This document shows positions 35,823-44,722 of a DNA stretch of 64,000 bases, one piece after another. Both the position numbers and the translations under genes were made by a program. Numbering within the stretch: the first letter of the stretch is position 1; each line of letters begins with the position of its first letter. The stretch covers positions 1,240,001 through 1,304,000 of the forward strand of contig NZ_CP083646.1 of assembly GCF_020099275.1 (NCBI RefSeq). Direction: 5' to 3'. Origin of the DNA: Corynebacterium falsenii. GTDB lineage: Bacteria > Actinomycetota > Actinomycetes > Mycobacteriales > Mycobacteriaceae. The notes beneath the pieces were generated by a model, which saw only the letters and a list, made by a program, of their open reading frames with translations, searched no databases and was not told where the DNA came from.

Positions 35823-36347
35823 GTGGGATCGGAAGCTATTGCGCTCGTCATCGCGAGCATCTCGCTGCTCGTTGCCGGGTTGTCTCTTGGATGGCAGCTG
35901 GCTCAGTGGCTTCTCTCTGCTGGACGCCCGAAGGCCAAGCTGCTCCACGGCGTGCAGGGCCGCGGCGGCCTCGTAACAGGCCCAGTTGAGAAGTCGGGAG
36001 CAGCCCGGAATGTTGGGAACCTCCGGGAGCAGGGATTCGACGGCCCCGAGGTCATCGGCGTGCAGGTCACGAATCATGGCCGTGCGCCAGTGACGGTGGA
36101 CTCGATCACGTTGTGCCCCCGAGGCGGCACCATGCGCTTCATGCCGCAGGGCGAGTTGATAGGACCACAGATGCCTCACCGGCTTGAGGCGGGGACGAAC
36201 GAAAGCTGGTATGTCGACGCCGACCTCGCCAATCGCCTGGTCGCAGCTTCGAGGAATGCCCTCGACGAGCACATCAGCGGCGTCTACATGACGGTAGCGC
36301 TGGGCACCGGCAAGTCAATTACGACCCCTACGACCCTTCGCATGTAG
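35823..36347 (+). CDS. Membrane-anchored protein, sole + strand gene in the transfer operon
   Basis: 174 residues: one N-terminal helix (about 4-30, IALVIASISLLVAGLSLGW), then a beta-rich domain (GPEVIGVQVTNHGRAPVTVDSITLCPRGG) of immunoglobulin-like appearance, ending MTVALGTGKSITTPTTLRM. The GTG start lacks a good ribosome binding site and sits close to twin repeats, so a leaderless transcript is possible. It is opposite to every transfer gene around it, which suggests a separately controlled cargo or recipient-side function such as entry exclusion; that is speculation. Confidence 0.65.
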   Translation: MGSEAIALVIASISLLVAGLSLGWQLAQWLLSAGRPKAKLLHGVQGRGGLVTGPVEKSGAARNVGNLREQGFDGPEVIGVQVTNHGRAPVTVDSITLCPRGGTMRFMPQGELIGPQMPHRLEAGTNESWYVDADLANRLVAASRNALDEHISGVYMTVALGTGKSITTPTTLRM

Positions 36348-36361
36348 GACCACTCCCAGCA

Positions 36362-37822
36362 CTACACGATCCGGCACAGCGGCAGTGCTGCTGCGGTGAA
36401 GGCCTGCGCCTGCTGGCCGACGAGTAGCCGTGTCTCGCACGAGGCTTGGATCGCTGCTTGCTCTATGGCGGCGACAGCGGTGTCAAGGTCGTCGCTTGTG
36501 GCGGCGGAGACGCTGATGAGACCGGTGTAGCGGAGGATGCCGTGGCCTGCGGTGAGGTCGGCTTCTTGCTGGAGGACGTCGTGGTATTCGGCGGTCTGGC
36601 TCGCGTCTTCGATCTGTCCGATCTTCTGACGCTGCGCGGCGTCCGAGATGTACTCGGTCTTCTTCTTGCGGATGTCGCGGGCGGCTTGGTCGGAGCGCAT
36701 CGGGGTGCACAGCAGGGAGAAGGATCGTTGGATGCCGTTGGAGAGCAGGATGGATGCGAGGAACCCTGGGTAGACCATTGAGCGCGGCCACTCGGAGATC
36801 CAGAGAACGGCGTGGTGGGCGGAGTCGGTGCGCAGCCGGTTCCAGGATTCGTTGACGGCGACGGGTCCTGCGGTGGCGAGGTTCTGTCCGAGTTCCCCGT
36901 GGCGTTCCAGGGTGGCGGCGACGGCGGGGTCGTAGGCGGAGCGCAGGATGACGGCGATCTGCCCGCACGTGAGCCAAGCGGACGGTGCCAGGTCGGCGGA
37001 GCGTAGCGCGGCGACGAGGGTGTTCATTTCTTGGCGGAGGACGGCGGCGCCACCGCGGATGCCGCCGCCTGCGGTGCGGATCTGCCGGGCGGCTGCTTTC
37101 ATGTCGAGAGACAGTGACAAGGTGGTGGCGTGGCGTTCGCCTGCGGGTCCGGCTCGGTCGATGAGTTCGCTGTAGGTGGTGGATGCCCAGGACGAGTCAT
37201 GGGTGCCGTGGGTGGACCACCATTCGGCGAGCCCCGTGCCTGAATCGGGCAGGGTGCGTTCGAGGACTTGGAGCATGGAGACCCGTCCGGAGCGGCATAC
37301 GGTGGCCAGCACCCGGCTCCAGGAGGTGACGCGTCGTTCCTGTTCGCCGGGGTCCAGCAGGACGAATGCCGGGTGGGTCACGGAGATGACGGCGGTGAGT
37401 GTGGCCGCGGTGGGGTCGTGGATCATTCCGGCCCCGGTGATGGGGTCGCGGTACTCGCGCAGCCGTGCAGTGTCCCCGGGTAGGGCGAGGGTGCCCGCGG
37501 GTCGGGGTTTGACGATACGGCGGCGGTAGAGCAGCTGGCCGCCGGTGGTCTTCCAGATCCACCAGAATCCGACGGGCACCCATTCGACGATCGGGCGTCC
37601 GGCCAGGGGTATCCAGGTGAGGGCTGCGGATAGGACCCAGATGGGTGCGGTCAGGGCGATGAGGATGCCGCCTCCTGCGTAGAACGCCCACACCAGGGTG
37701 GCGATCCCGACGCCCAACGTCACCAGCTGTGACAGGGAGAGCCCGAGGAGGATGCCTCGGCGTGTCAGCCGGGAGAACTTCACTGGCACCAGGTCGGACC
37801 CGGGAGTAGTGCTTGACGTCAT
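36362..37822 (-). CDS. SCO6880-family T4SS protein
   Basis: 486 residues. N-terminal PrgI-like pair of helices (about 22-70, LSLSQLVTLGVGIATLVWAF ... IWVLSAALTWIPLAG), then a large cytoplasmic domain that corresponds to the N-terminal half of VirB4. In this actinobacterial system it takes the place of VirB3 plus part of VirB4 next to the ATPase. ATG 37822 has GGAG 8 bp upstream and is preferred over GTG 37831. It is encoded directly after TrbL. Confidence 0.85.
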   Translation of the reverse strand: MTSSTTPGSDLVPVKFSRLTRRGILLGLSLSQLVTLGVGIATLVWAFYAGGGILIALTAPIWVLSAALTWIPLAGRPIVEWVPVGFWWIWKTTGGQLLYRRRIVKPRPAGTLALPGDTARLREYRDPITGAGMIHDPTAATLTAVISVTHPAFVLLDPGEQERRVTSWSRVLATVCRSGRVSMLQVLERTLPDSGTGLAEWWSTHGTHDSSWASTTYSELIDRAGPAGERHATTLSLSLDMKAAARQIRTAGGGIRGGAAVLRQEMNTLVAALRSADLAPSAWLTCGQIAVILRSAYDPAVAATLERHGELGQNLATAGPVAVNESWNRLRTDSAHHAVLWISEWPRSMVYPGFLASILLSNGIQRSFSLLCTPMRSDQAARDIRKKKTEYISDAAQRQKIGQIEDASQTAEYHDVLQQEADLTAGHGILRYTGLISVSAATSDDLDTAVAAIEQAAIQASCETRLLVGQQAQAFTAAALPLCRIV

Positions 37823-37827
37823 GGTGC

Positions 37828-39234
37828 TCACTCCTTGGGTGGCTGGGGTGCGGGCGGATCAGCCGGTGGCTTCGGCTCGGCGGGTGGCGGGTCCTGCGGT
37901 GGTGCGGGGTCACTCGACGGTGGGTTCGGTTGGGGCGTCGACGGCGGTGGCACACCCGGGTCACTCTGCTCGGGTGGCGGGGTGCTTCCTGGCTGGTCGG
38001 CAGCGTCAGCGGCCGACTCGGCCTGGTCGCCGACCTCGTGGCCGAGCGTGGGCCCGGCCTCAGCGGCTGTTTCGGCGACTTCAGCAGCAACGACGACCGC
38101 CGCTGCGGGCCCTGCTGCCGCGGCAGCACCTCCACCGGCTCCTGCGGGTTCAATGGTGGCGGCTGTGGAGCCCGACGTGGGTGCGGCCTGCGTGGGTGGT
38201 GCAGAACCACCGCCGCCTCCACCACCGCCTCCTCCGCCGCCTGACCCGGAGCCGCCTCTGTCGCCGCCGTCGAGGACCTTCTTCACCCCATCGGTTTGCG
38301 GCTTCGACGGGACAGGGACGGGCTGGTTGAGTGCGCCCTTGGCTTCCTGCTCGGTGCCCATGGCGTGGTAGAGGTCGAAGCCGAGGAAGGAGATGAACCG
38401 GTAGACCATGTAGGGGGCGAACGCGGCGATGAACAGCAGCACGATTCCCGTGATGGGTTCGGTCACCGCAGACAGGTCCGCCTCGATGGGTGTGGCGACC
38501 TGGGTGATCGCGATGAGGAAGACGACGACGAGGACCAGCTTGGAGACAATCAATGCCACGACGAAGGCCGCCCACTTGCCGATCCAGGAGCGGGTAACAT
38601 CCCACGCGGCACCGGCGAACGCGACCGGGGCCAGAACGATCGCCACTAACAGCAGCGCCTTGCGAATCAGAAGACTGAACCAGACGATGGCGACCGCACA
38701 GATCATGAGCCCGGCCAGGAAGATCGTCACGATCGCGCCCACGCCTGGCGCACTGATGTTGATCGCGGTCAGGCCCGCGGTGAGCAGGGCGATCTTGTCG
38801 CCCATGGTTCCGGTGGTTTCCCCTGCTGCTTGGACGATGCCGATGGAGAGTTGGTCGACGATCTCCAGTGCGGTGGCGGTCAGGGTGATGACGAGGAAGG
38901 AGCCGAGTACAGCTTTGCCCGCGCCGAGGGCTGCCCGGGCGAGGGCGGAGGGTTCTCGGCGGATGAGGCCGAGGATGAGTTGGAAGCAGAAGAAGAGCAG
39001 GACGATGAGCACGCCGATGCCGAAGAGCAGGTTGTACACGTCCAGGTAGCCGTCTGCGGTGACGTCGACGAGGGTGGTGGAGTCGAAGACTTTCCACATG
39101 GCCTCGATGAGCCATCCGGCGGCCTGGCCCATGGTGGAGGCGAGCCAGTCGAAGGGCGCCGACACGAGGGTGGCGGCGGCTTCTCCGGCGGCGTCGCACA
39201 CCGTTGAGATGACGGGAACATCGCAGACACCCAT
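37828..39234 (-). CDS. TrbL/VirB6-like conjugal transfer membrane protein
   Basis: 468 residues. At least six membrane helices fill residues about 70-275 (LLFGIGVLIVLLFFCFQLIL; VTIFLAGLMICAVAIVWF; and others); the last 180 residues are soluble, with a run of twelve Gly and a Pro/Ala/Thr/Ser-rich tail. VirB6/TrbL proteins form the inner-membrane channel that contacts substrate DNA. ATG 39234 has GGGAGG 6 bp upstream. The tail is low complexity and likely to vary among related elements. Confidence 0.87.
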   Translation of the reverse strand: MGVCDVPVISTVCDAAGEAAATLVSAPFDWLASTMGQAAGWLIEAMWKVFDSTTLVDVTADGYLDVYNLLFGIGVLIVLLFFCFQLILGLIRREPSALARAALGAGKAVLGSFLVITLTATALEIVDQLSIGIVQAAGETTGTMGDKIALLTAGLTAINISAPGVGAIVTIFLAGLMICAVAIVWFSLLIRKALLLVAIVLAPVAFAGAAWDVTRSWIGKWAAFVVALIVSKLVLVVVFLIAITQVATPIEADLSAVTEPITGIVLLFIAAFAPYMVYRFISFLGFDLYHAMGTEQEAKGALNQPVPVPSKPQTDGVKKVLDGGDRGGSGSGGGGGGGGGGGGSAPPTQAAPTSGSTAATIEPAGAGGGAAAAAGPAAAVVVAAEVAETAAEAGPTLGHEVGDQAESAADAADQPGSTPPPEQSDPGVPPPSTPQPNPPSSDPAPPQDPPPAEPKPPADPPAPQPPKE

Positions 39235-39264
39235 CACAAACCTCCCAAGAGTGAGTGGATGGGG

Positions 39265-39585
39265 TTAGACCTGTTGGCCGACGTTCCAGAAGAAGTTGAT
39301 GAGCGTGACGGCGGCGCCGCAGATCACGGCCGCACCGCAGGAGACGAGGACGCCGATCTTGCCGCGCCCTGCCAGGTGCGGGTTGGAGGAGTTGGAGCCG
39401 AAGCCCCAGACGATCGCCGAGATGATGAGTGCCAGGACGGACAGGATCAGTCCGATGGTCATCACGGCGCCAACGATGGTGCGTAGCTGGGAGATCCCGG
39501 GCAGGCCGGAGTCGTTGGGGCTGATGTCGATGTCCATGGGCAGTATGGCGGGCAGCTGGACGAGGACGGATGCGAGGTCGATCAC
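39265..39585 (-). CDS. DUF6112-type small membrane protein, copy 1
   Basis: 106 residues with two hydrophobic helices (about 35-62 and 78-100), GISQLRTIVGAVMTIGLIL and VLVSCGAAVICGAAVTLINF. A paralogue lies one gene upstream at 39725. Size, two-helix plan and place next to TrbL suggest a VirB2-like pilin or channel subunit, by analogy only. GTG 39585 has GGGAG 6 bp upstream and aligns with the paralogue better than the longer frame to 39636. Confidence 0.78.
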   Translation of the reverse strand: MIDLASVLVQLPAILPMDIDISPNDSGLPGISQLRTIVGAVMTIGLILSVLALIISAIVWGFGSNSSNPHLAGRGKIGVLVSCGAAVICGAAVTLINFFWNVGQQV

Positions 39586-39678
39586 GATGGACTCCCAAAG
39601 ATCAGAACCACCCGGCGGGCGGCAAACGAGAAACATGGTCGACCAGCAGGTGCACCATCCGTCCCCACAGCAGCAGAA

Positions 39679-39710
39679 GGCCCGCCCCGGGAGACGATCC
39701 GAGGCGGGCT
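39679..39710 (-). terminator. GC-rich hairpin between the DUF6112 paralogues
   Basis: On the minus strand AGCCCGCCTC pairs with GGGCGGGCC across about 12 nt. It lies in the 139-bp space between the two paralogues. With no T-tract it may attenuate or protect mRNA rather than stop transcription, adjusting the ratio of upstream to downstream products. Confidence 0.45.
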
Positions 39711-39724
39711 AAAGACGGGGCAGC

Positions 39725-39991
39725 TCAGAGCTGTTCGCCGAGATTGATGAGCCAGTTGATCCAGGCGACTCCGGTCCCGGACAGGGCTGCGGCGCCCAGG
39801 GCGACGAGGACGCCTGCGCGGGCTTTCGTGGCCACGTTGGTGTTCCCTGTGCTGCTGGCGATGGCCCAGATGATGGCGGAGACGATGATCATGAGGACCG
39901 CGATGACCAGGACGATGGTGAGGGTGGCGCCGATGACGGTCTTGAGGTCGCCGATGCCGCTCAGGCCGCCGAAGTTGGGGAACACGTCCAT
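39725..39991 (-). CDS. DUF6112-type small membrane protein, copy 2
   Basis: 88 residues, two helices: GDLKTVIGATLTIVLVIAV and VLVALGAAALSGTGVAWI. It aligns end to end with copy 1 (LSGIGDLKTVIGA / LPGISQLRTIVGA; WINWLINLGEQL / LINFFWNVGQQV), so the pair arose by duplication. ATG 39991 shares bases with the stop of the wall-hydrolase gene (TGATG) and has AGGAG 7 bp upstream. Confidence 0.8.
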   Translation of the reverse strand: MDVFPNFGGLSGIGDLKTVIGATLTIVLVIAVLMIIVSAIIWAIASSTGNTNVATKARAGVLVALGAAALSGTGVAWINWLINLGEQL

Positions 39992-41628
39992 CACAGGGCT
40001 CCTTCCCTCACGGTGATGTGCAGATGGTCGTAGTGGCCTCCGGTGATGTCAGAGGGGTCGTGCATGCCGCCGCCGTTGTAGGGGCGCCAGCCCTCAGCGT
40101 CGCGGTCAATGTTCCAGATGGTGCCCTGCCAGATCAGGTAGTGGACGCCGAGGGTCTCGGCGTGGTCTTTGACCCAGTTGGTGACCTCCCACCCGGCCTC
40201 CAGCTGCGCGGACGTGGGGCGCTTCCCGATGGGGTTGCCGAAGGTGATGTCGCAGGCCCGCCCGAGTGGGTGCTCGGACTTGGTGCCGGTGCGTGGCGAG
40301 TAGCAGGACCAGGCGGTGTCGGGGAAGGCCTGCTGGGTCTGGGCCATCACGTAGGCCATGCGGGCGGTGATCTGCCCACCGGTCGTCGGATCTTCCACCA
40401 GTGCATCGGGGTCCCCTCCGGGGAAGGCAGCGGGGTCGCCCGCCGTGCTGGACGTCGAGCAGCCATCGCTGTCGGTGTTGCCGGTGGCTTCGGGCAGGTC
40501 GGCGGCGTTGTGGTCGTTGAGCCAAGGTGCTGGGTCGATGGCCTCACTGTCGGTGCCGCCGGGGCGGACCTCGAAGTGCAGGTGCGGTCCTGTGGAATGG
40601 CCAGACGATCCGACGTCGCCGATGTGTTGGCCCGCTGTGACCTGTTGTCCAACGGTGACGTGGATGCCGGTCTCCCACATGTGGATGTAGGCGGTGGCGA
40701 GGGTGCCGCCGTCGATGTGGTGTTCGATGACGATGATTCCGCCGCCCGTCTCGGTGTATTGGGCGCGGGTGACGGTGCCGTCAGCTGCGGCCATGATCGG
40801 TGTGCCGTCGGGGGCGCCCAGGTCGATGCCGGAGTGGATGCGGGATTCCCCGTTGATCGGGTCGACGCGCGGCCCGAACTCTGAGGTCTGCACCCACGTT
40901 CCTTCCGGTAGTGGGAACACCACCCGGGAGGTTTCACCCGTCACCACAGGCACTGTGCCGGAACCGGTGCCAGTCCCTCCAGTGGTGAGGGTGGTGAGGA
41001 TCTTCTCGGCGACGGGCGCGTAGTTGTCGTACCGGTCGGGGTAGGCGGAGACTTCCACGGCTTGGGCGGCTTCGCCCTTGCCCATCTGTTCCCATCCGGG
41101 GATGTCGAGGAGGCCGCGCGGTGAGGGGTAGTTCGGTCCGGTGGGTCCGCCGAAGAATGCTGCGACCTGGTATGTCGGGTCCATGAGTTGTTCGACGGTG
41201 CCCCACCCGGATTGGGGGCGCATCTGGAACAGACCGAGAGAGTCGTGGTCTCCGCCGTTCCCGTCGTTCGGGTAGTCCCCGGATTCGGGGTAGGTGCCGG
41301 TGTTGGCGAGCATGCGCAGTGTCGACTCGGTGAGCGCTGCCATCAGGGCGATCTGGAGACCGTCGCGGGTGACGCCGTCGATCTTGGAGCCTTCGGTGAT
41401 GATGGTCGCGGCGTGGGTGAGCTGCTGATGGTTCAGGGTGAATGTTTCCCCGGCCGCGGTGGTCACTTCCAGCGAGTCCGGGAGGTTTCCGACGCTGATG
41501 CCCGTGCTGCCGGTGGTGGTGCAGGACGCGTTGGCGGCGGGGTTGACGATCAGTGCGACGCCGACCAGCCCGAGCATCGGCCCCAGGACGACTAGGGCCG
41601 CGGCGAGGAGCGCTATCTTCTTCAACAT
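39991..41628 (-). CDS. Three-domain cell-wall hydrolase of the T4SS
   Basis: 545 residues: N-terminal anchor or signal helix (about 3-32), lysozyme-like transglycosylase region (about 60-215; AALTESTLRML, SLGLFQMRPQSGWG), M23 peptidase (about 245-370; SRIHSGIDLGAPDG with the first zinc ligands and HLHFEVRPGG with the last), and a C-terminal VanY/M15-like segment (KSEHPLGRACDITFG). It would open peptidoglycan for the conjugation channel. ATG 41628 follows AGGAG; the longer frame to 41853 is a shadow. Carrying three wall-cutting folds in one chain is unusual. Confidence 0.87.
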   Translation of the reverse strand: MLKKIALLAAALVVLGPMLGLVGVALIVNPAANASCTTTGSTGISVGNLPDSLEVTTAAGETFTLNHQQLTHAATIITEGSKIDGVTRDGLQIALMAALTESTLRMLANTGTYPESGDYPNDGNGGDHDSLGLFQMRPQSGWGTVEQLMDPTYQVAAFFGGPTGPNYPSPRGLLDIPGWEQMGKGEAAQAVEVSAYPDRYDNYAPVAEKILTTLTTGGTGTGSGTVPVVTGETSRVVFPLPEGTWVQTSEFGPRVDPINGESRIHSGIDLGAPDGTPIMAAADGTVTRAQYTETGGGIIVIEHHIDGGTLATAYIHMWETGIHVTVGQQVTAGQHIGDVGSSGHSTGPHLHFEVRPGGTDSEAIDPAPWLNDHNAADLPEATGNTDSDGCSTSSTAGDPAAFPGGDPDALVEDPTTGGQITARMAYVMAQTQQAFPDTAWSCYSPRTGTKSEHPLGRACDITFGNPIGKRPTSAQLEAGWEVTNWVKDHAETLGVHYLIWQGTIWNIDRDAEGWRPYNGGGMHDPSDITGGHYDHLHITVREGAL

Positions 41629-41644
41629 GACGGTCTCCTGCCTG

Positions 41645-42328
41645 TCAGTCCAGGGGGTTGTCGAGGCCGGACAGGCGCAGCAGATGGCACGTCTCTTCGG
41701 GTGGGCAGGCGATGAACACTGTGAACGCCACGTCGCGTTCGGCTGAGGTCGGTGCGCCGTTCCAGACGCCGTCGCGCTGCCGGGTGCCGTGAATCGTGTA
41801 GGCGATCGCTCCGGGTGGGAGCTGGCCGGGGTGCGCCTGTTCGACGGCCTCATTCCAAGCGTCGGGCACCTGGATCGAGTCGATGGTCAGCGTCTGCGTG
41901 GTGGCGTACTGGCGCAGGTCGATCCACGCGTCGCGGGTGGGCAGGTAGGTGGCGATGTCGGCGGCCAGGCCCGCTTGCTCTTGGCCGGTCGGGTCGCCGA
42001 CGTCGAGGAGGACAGCCGTGTAGTCCAGGGGCATGAGGCCGGTGGTGGTGTCCCAGGTGAACAAAGCGAGGGCGACATTGCCCGCGAACGTCTCCGGGTC
42101 GCGGCTTCCTCGCACGACGGGCACCTTCGGCTGCGACGGTGTCGGCGTGGCACCCGGGGTGTCCGCTTCGGTCGCGGAGGGCGCTGGCGTCGAGGGCTGA
42201 CTCGACGGTTTCCCTGGTCCGGCGAGGAGGCCGTAGACGCCGAACGCCACCAGCACCAACAGTGCGGTGCCGGTGGCGATCAGGGTGATGAGTCGGCGTT
42301 GAGGGTGCAAGTCGGTTGGAGTCTTCAT
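41645..42328 (-). CDS. VirB8/TcpC-position bitopic protein
   Basis: 227 residues: short basic N-terminus, one membrane helix (about 15-38, LITLIATGTALLVLVAFGVYG), a Pro/Ser/Thr linker, and an extracytoplasmic domain with two Cys (FIACPPEETCHLL). Layout and position match the VirB8-like TcpC proteins of Gram-positive conjugation systems, but no sequence motif confirms it. ATG 42328 starts MKTPTD. Confidence 0.6.
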   Translation of the reverse strand: MKTPTDLHPQRRLITLIATGTALLVLVAFGVYGLLAGPGKPSSQPSTPAPSATEADTPGATPTPSQPKVPVVRGSRDPETFAGNVALALFTWDTTTGLMPLDYTAVLLDVGDPTGQEQAGLAADIATYLPTRDAWIDLRQYATTQTLTIDSIQVPDAWNEAVEQAHPGQLPPGAIAYTIHGTRQRDGVWNGAPTSAERDVAFTVFIACPPEETCHLLRLSGLDNPLD

Positions 42329-42361
42329 ACGCCGTAGGTACGCCGAGCGCCCCAACTGCGC

Positions 42362-43381
42362 TCAGATGGCCTTGAGATGAGGACGCTGTTCCGTGCCAGT
42401 CAGCGTGGGCGTGGTGAGGGCTGCGCGGATCTGTTCGGCGAAGGCTGTGGCGTCATCGACGAAGGTGAAGAACTCGTCAATCTCGGCCGTGGTGAGCTTC
42501 TCGACCAGGATCACAACGTCGAAGTGGTCCCACCAGCCGGGCGCGAAGCCCTGCCACGTGTGGACGAACGTACGCGGCGGCCACGCCTCCGGCTCCGAGA
42601 CGACGGGAGCTTTCGGCTTGGTCGTGGCCGGTCGCTTCTTGCCTGCGGCGCGCTGCTCGGCTTGGAGCTTCGCGAGTGCCTCTTCCGCCAGATGCTCAGC
42701 GTTCTCCGAACGGGAGGTGCTGGCTGCGGCGGTGAGGTCGCGGACGCGTTGCCAGGCCGGATGCACGGGAGCACCCTGCTCAATGCTCGCCAGCTCGTGC
42801 TCGGCCACGTGTCGGATGTGTTCGGGCTGGTCGGGATCGGCTGCTACATCTTGGAGCCAGGTGACCTTGTCCAGCGTGGCATAGGAGGCGCCGCCCGGGA
42901 TCATGTCGGCGGCCTGCTTGCGGCGGTCCCCGGAAGACTCTGACGGTCCCGCAAATTTTGCGGGACCGTCATTCCCAGGTTGACGCTCACTGGAGAACTG
43001 GGTCGCTTCCTTACGGCGGTCGGCGTCCTCCCGTAGCAGGTCGTTAATCTCTCGATACAGTCCGGCCTGTTCCAACTGGGTGAGCGGCTTGTGCATCACG
43101 TTGTCGTCCTGCTCGGCCAACAGGTAGGCCAGCGGGTCAGAGATTCCCGAGCGCACCCATACGCGTACGGTCTCCCACCCGAGTTTCTTGATCGCTGCCA
43201 GGCGCCTGGCCCCACAGACGAGGACCCCGTCGGGGGTGATGGTGATCGGCTGAAGTAGCCCATACTTCTGGACCGACGCGGCGAGGCCCTCAATGTCTCC
43301 GAGGTCGTGGCGGTGGCGTGCTCCGACTTGGATCGAGCTGACGGTCCGGTCCAGTTCGATGTGCCCATTGCTCGCACCCAC
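42362..43381 (-). CDS. ParB-like nuclease-domain protein
   Basis: 339 residues. The N-terminal ParB/Srx domain is clear: SVQKYGLLQPITITPDG, then the CTPase motif region VCGARRLAAIKKLGWETV, and a recognition-helix-like TQLEQAGLYREIN. The middle is charged and low complexity; the end (FVHTWQGFAPGWWDHFDVVIL) is of unknown type. A role in partition or maintenance of the excised element, or control of transfer, is likely. No ParA gene is next to it. The GTG start lies 4 bp after the previous stop. Confidence 0.8.
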   Translation of the reverse strand: MGASNGHIELDRTVSSIQVGARHRHDLGDIEGLAASVQKYGLLQPITITPDGVLVCGARRLAAIKKLGWETVRVWVRSGISDPLAYLLAEQDDNVMHKPLTQLEQAGLYREINDLLREDADRRKEATQFSSERQPGNDGPAKFAGPSESSGDRRKQAADMIPGGASYATLDKVTWLQDVAADPDQPEHIRHVAEHELASIEQGAPVHPAWQRVRDLTAAASTSRSENAEHLAEEALAKLQAEQRAAGKKRPATTKPKAPVVSEPEAWPPRTFVHTWQGFAPGWWDHFDVVILVEKLTTAEIDEFFTFVDDATAFAEQIRAALTTPTLTGTEQRPHLKAI

Positions 43382-43387
43382 AGCGGT

Positions 43388-44254
43388 TCACCCGGCCCTG
43401 CCCGGAGCGGCGAGCGCAATGGCGAGGATGAGGTCCTCGTCGTGGAGGATCGAACGGATGGGTTCGCCGATGACCAGGCGCATGAGAATCCCGCGTCCGG
43501 CTGGGGTGGCCTGCAACGCGGGATGTGGGTGGCCCAGGAGAGCGTGCAAGAGGACACGCCAGGAGTTCTGCGGGATGTCCAGGAATGCGAGCGCGTGTTT
43601 GTCGCGGCGCAGTCCCTCGTAGGCCGCCATCCGTGACTGGGTGCGCGAGAGAGCGGTGGTCACGTAGTGGATGGCGATGCGGGCCGTGTCTGCTGGCCAG
43701 CCGAGCCCGATGAACATGGCGACACATTCATCGACCGCGTTCAGTGCCGACATCGCTTCCTCGGATGCCGCTTCCGTGCTCTCATCGCGGTCGTCGAGGG
43801 TGGGGTCGTCGATGTGGTCGTAGACCTGGAAGGACGGGTGGTAGTCCGGTAGCGGGGTCTCTCGGTCCGAGATCCGCTCGGGGTCGTGGAAGGCCTCGTA
43901 CTTCTTGCGGCGGGCCTGATGGGTTGAGCACAGCAGCCCTTGGCCGCGTTCCTCGGCCATGCAGGACAGCTGGACGGCGTGGGTGACGACGGCCCAGGGA
44001 TCTCGCGCGGTGCGGGTGGATTCGTTGCGCATCGCTTCGAAGGCGGCGCTGGCGGCCTCCCACGGGTCCAGCCCGTGCTTGCGGGCCAGCCCCGCGTACT
44101 TGTCGGCCGCATAGGCTACGAGGGCGTCGGCGGTGCGGTCGTGCTCCCAACTGGTGGGGCCTGCCTCGTGGAGCCGAATGAGGACTTGGCGCAGTCCCTC
44201 ACCGGTCGTGAAGTCCTCACCCGATTCTGATGGTGTGGTCGTGGTGGTGGTCAT
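43388..44254 (-). CDS. Hypothetical ICE protein upstream of parB
   Basis: 288 residues, soluble, mostly helical. ATG 44254 (MTTTTTTPSESGED) follows GGAGG at good spacing; the longer frame to 44347 is not credible. Recognisable features are few: HDRTADALVAYAADKYAGLARKH, a Cys pair (QLSCMAEERGQGLLCS), and a terminal helical bundle. The Cys pair and adjacent His could bind a metal. No family recognised. Confidence 0.65.
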   Translation of the reverse strand: MTTTTTTPSESGEDFTTGEGLRQVLIRLHEAGPTSWEHDRTADALVAYAADKYAGLARKHGLDPWEAASAAFEAMRNESTRTARDPWAVVTHAVQLSCMAEERGQGLLCSTHQARRKKYEAFHDPERISDRETPLPDYHPSFQVYDHIDDPTLDDRDESTEAASEEAMSALNAVDECVAMFIGLGWPADTARIAIHYVTTALSRTQSRMAAYEGLRRDKHALAFLDIPQNSWRVLLHALLGHPHPALQATPAGRGILMRLVIGEPIRSILHDEDLILAIALAAPGRAG

Positions 44255-44350
44255 GGTTGCTGGTACCTCCTTGACCAACAGGTGCGCACCCGCTCCCACG
44301 TCATCACACGGCGGTAAGCGGAGGTGTCCTGCTGGTCTTAGTTCCACGGG

Positions 44351-44722
44351 TCAGGGAATGCCGACCGAATCCCTCGTCATCGGCTCGGTGGCGTGCCCGC
44401 GTCCGAAAGCGGAAACCGGTGGGAGTCTGCGCGCCCTGGCCGCTACGGCTCGGGCGCTGGTGGCTGCGGCGTGGCGGGAGCGGCGGGCCATGTCGGCCTG
44501 GAAATCGATCCCGGCGCCAGCGACCCGGGAGCCGCTGCGTGCCATCAGGTCGGTGGGGCGCACCCAGTCCACACCGCGGCCCGCCCGCTGGTGCACAGAC
44601 AACGTCGGGTCGAGGGCAGGGTCGTTGTGGTGGATGCTGGTGGCTTCGATGGCGTCGGGGGTGCCCGTAGCGCCAGCAATGTCACCGGCTACGGGGTCTG
44701 GGGTCTTCTCGTCGGTACTCAT
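44351..44722 (-). CDS. Small hypothetical ICE protein
   Basis: 123 residues. The N-terminal half is acidic and probably disordered; the C-terminal half is Ala/Arg-rich (DMARRSRHAAATSARAVAARARR), suggesting DNA or RNA contact. ATG 44722 overlaps the DUF2637 stop (ATGA). Not recognised. Confidence 0.55.
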   Translation of the reverse strand: MSTDEKTPDPVAGDIAGATGTPDAIEATSIHHNDPALDPTLSVHQRAGRGVDWVRPTDLMARSGSRVAGAGIDFQADMARRSRHAAATSARAVAARARRLPPVSAFGRGHATEPMTRDSVGIP

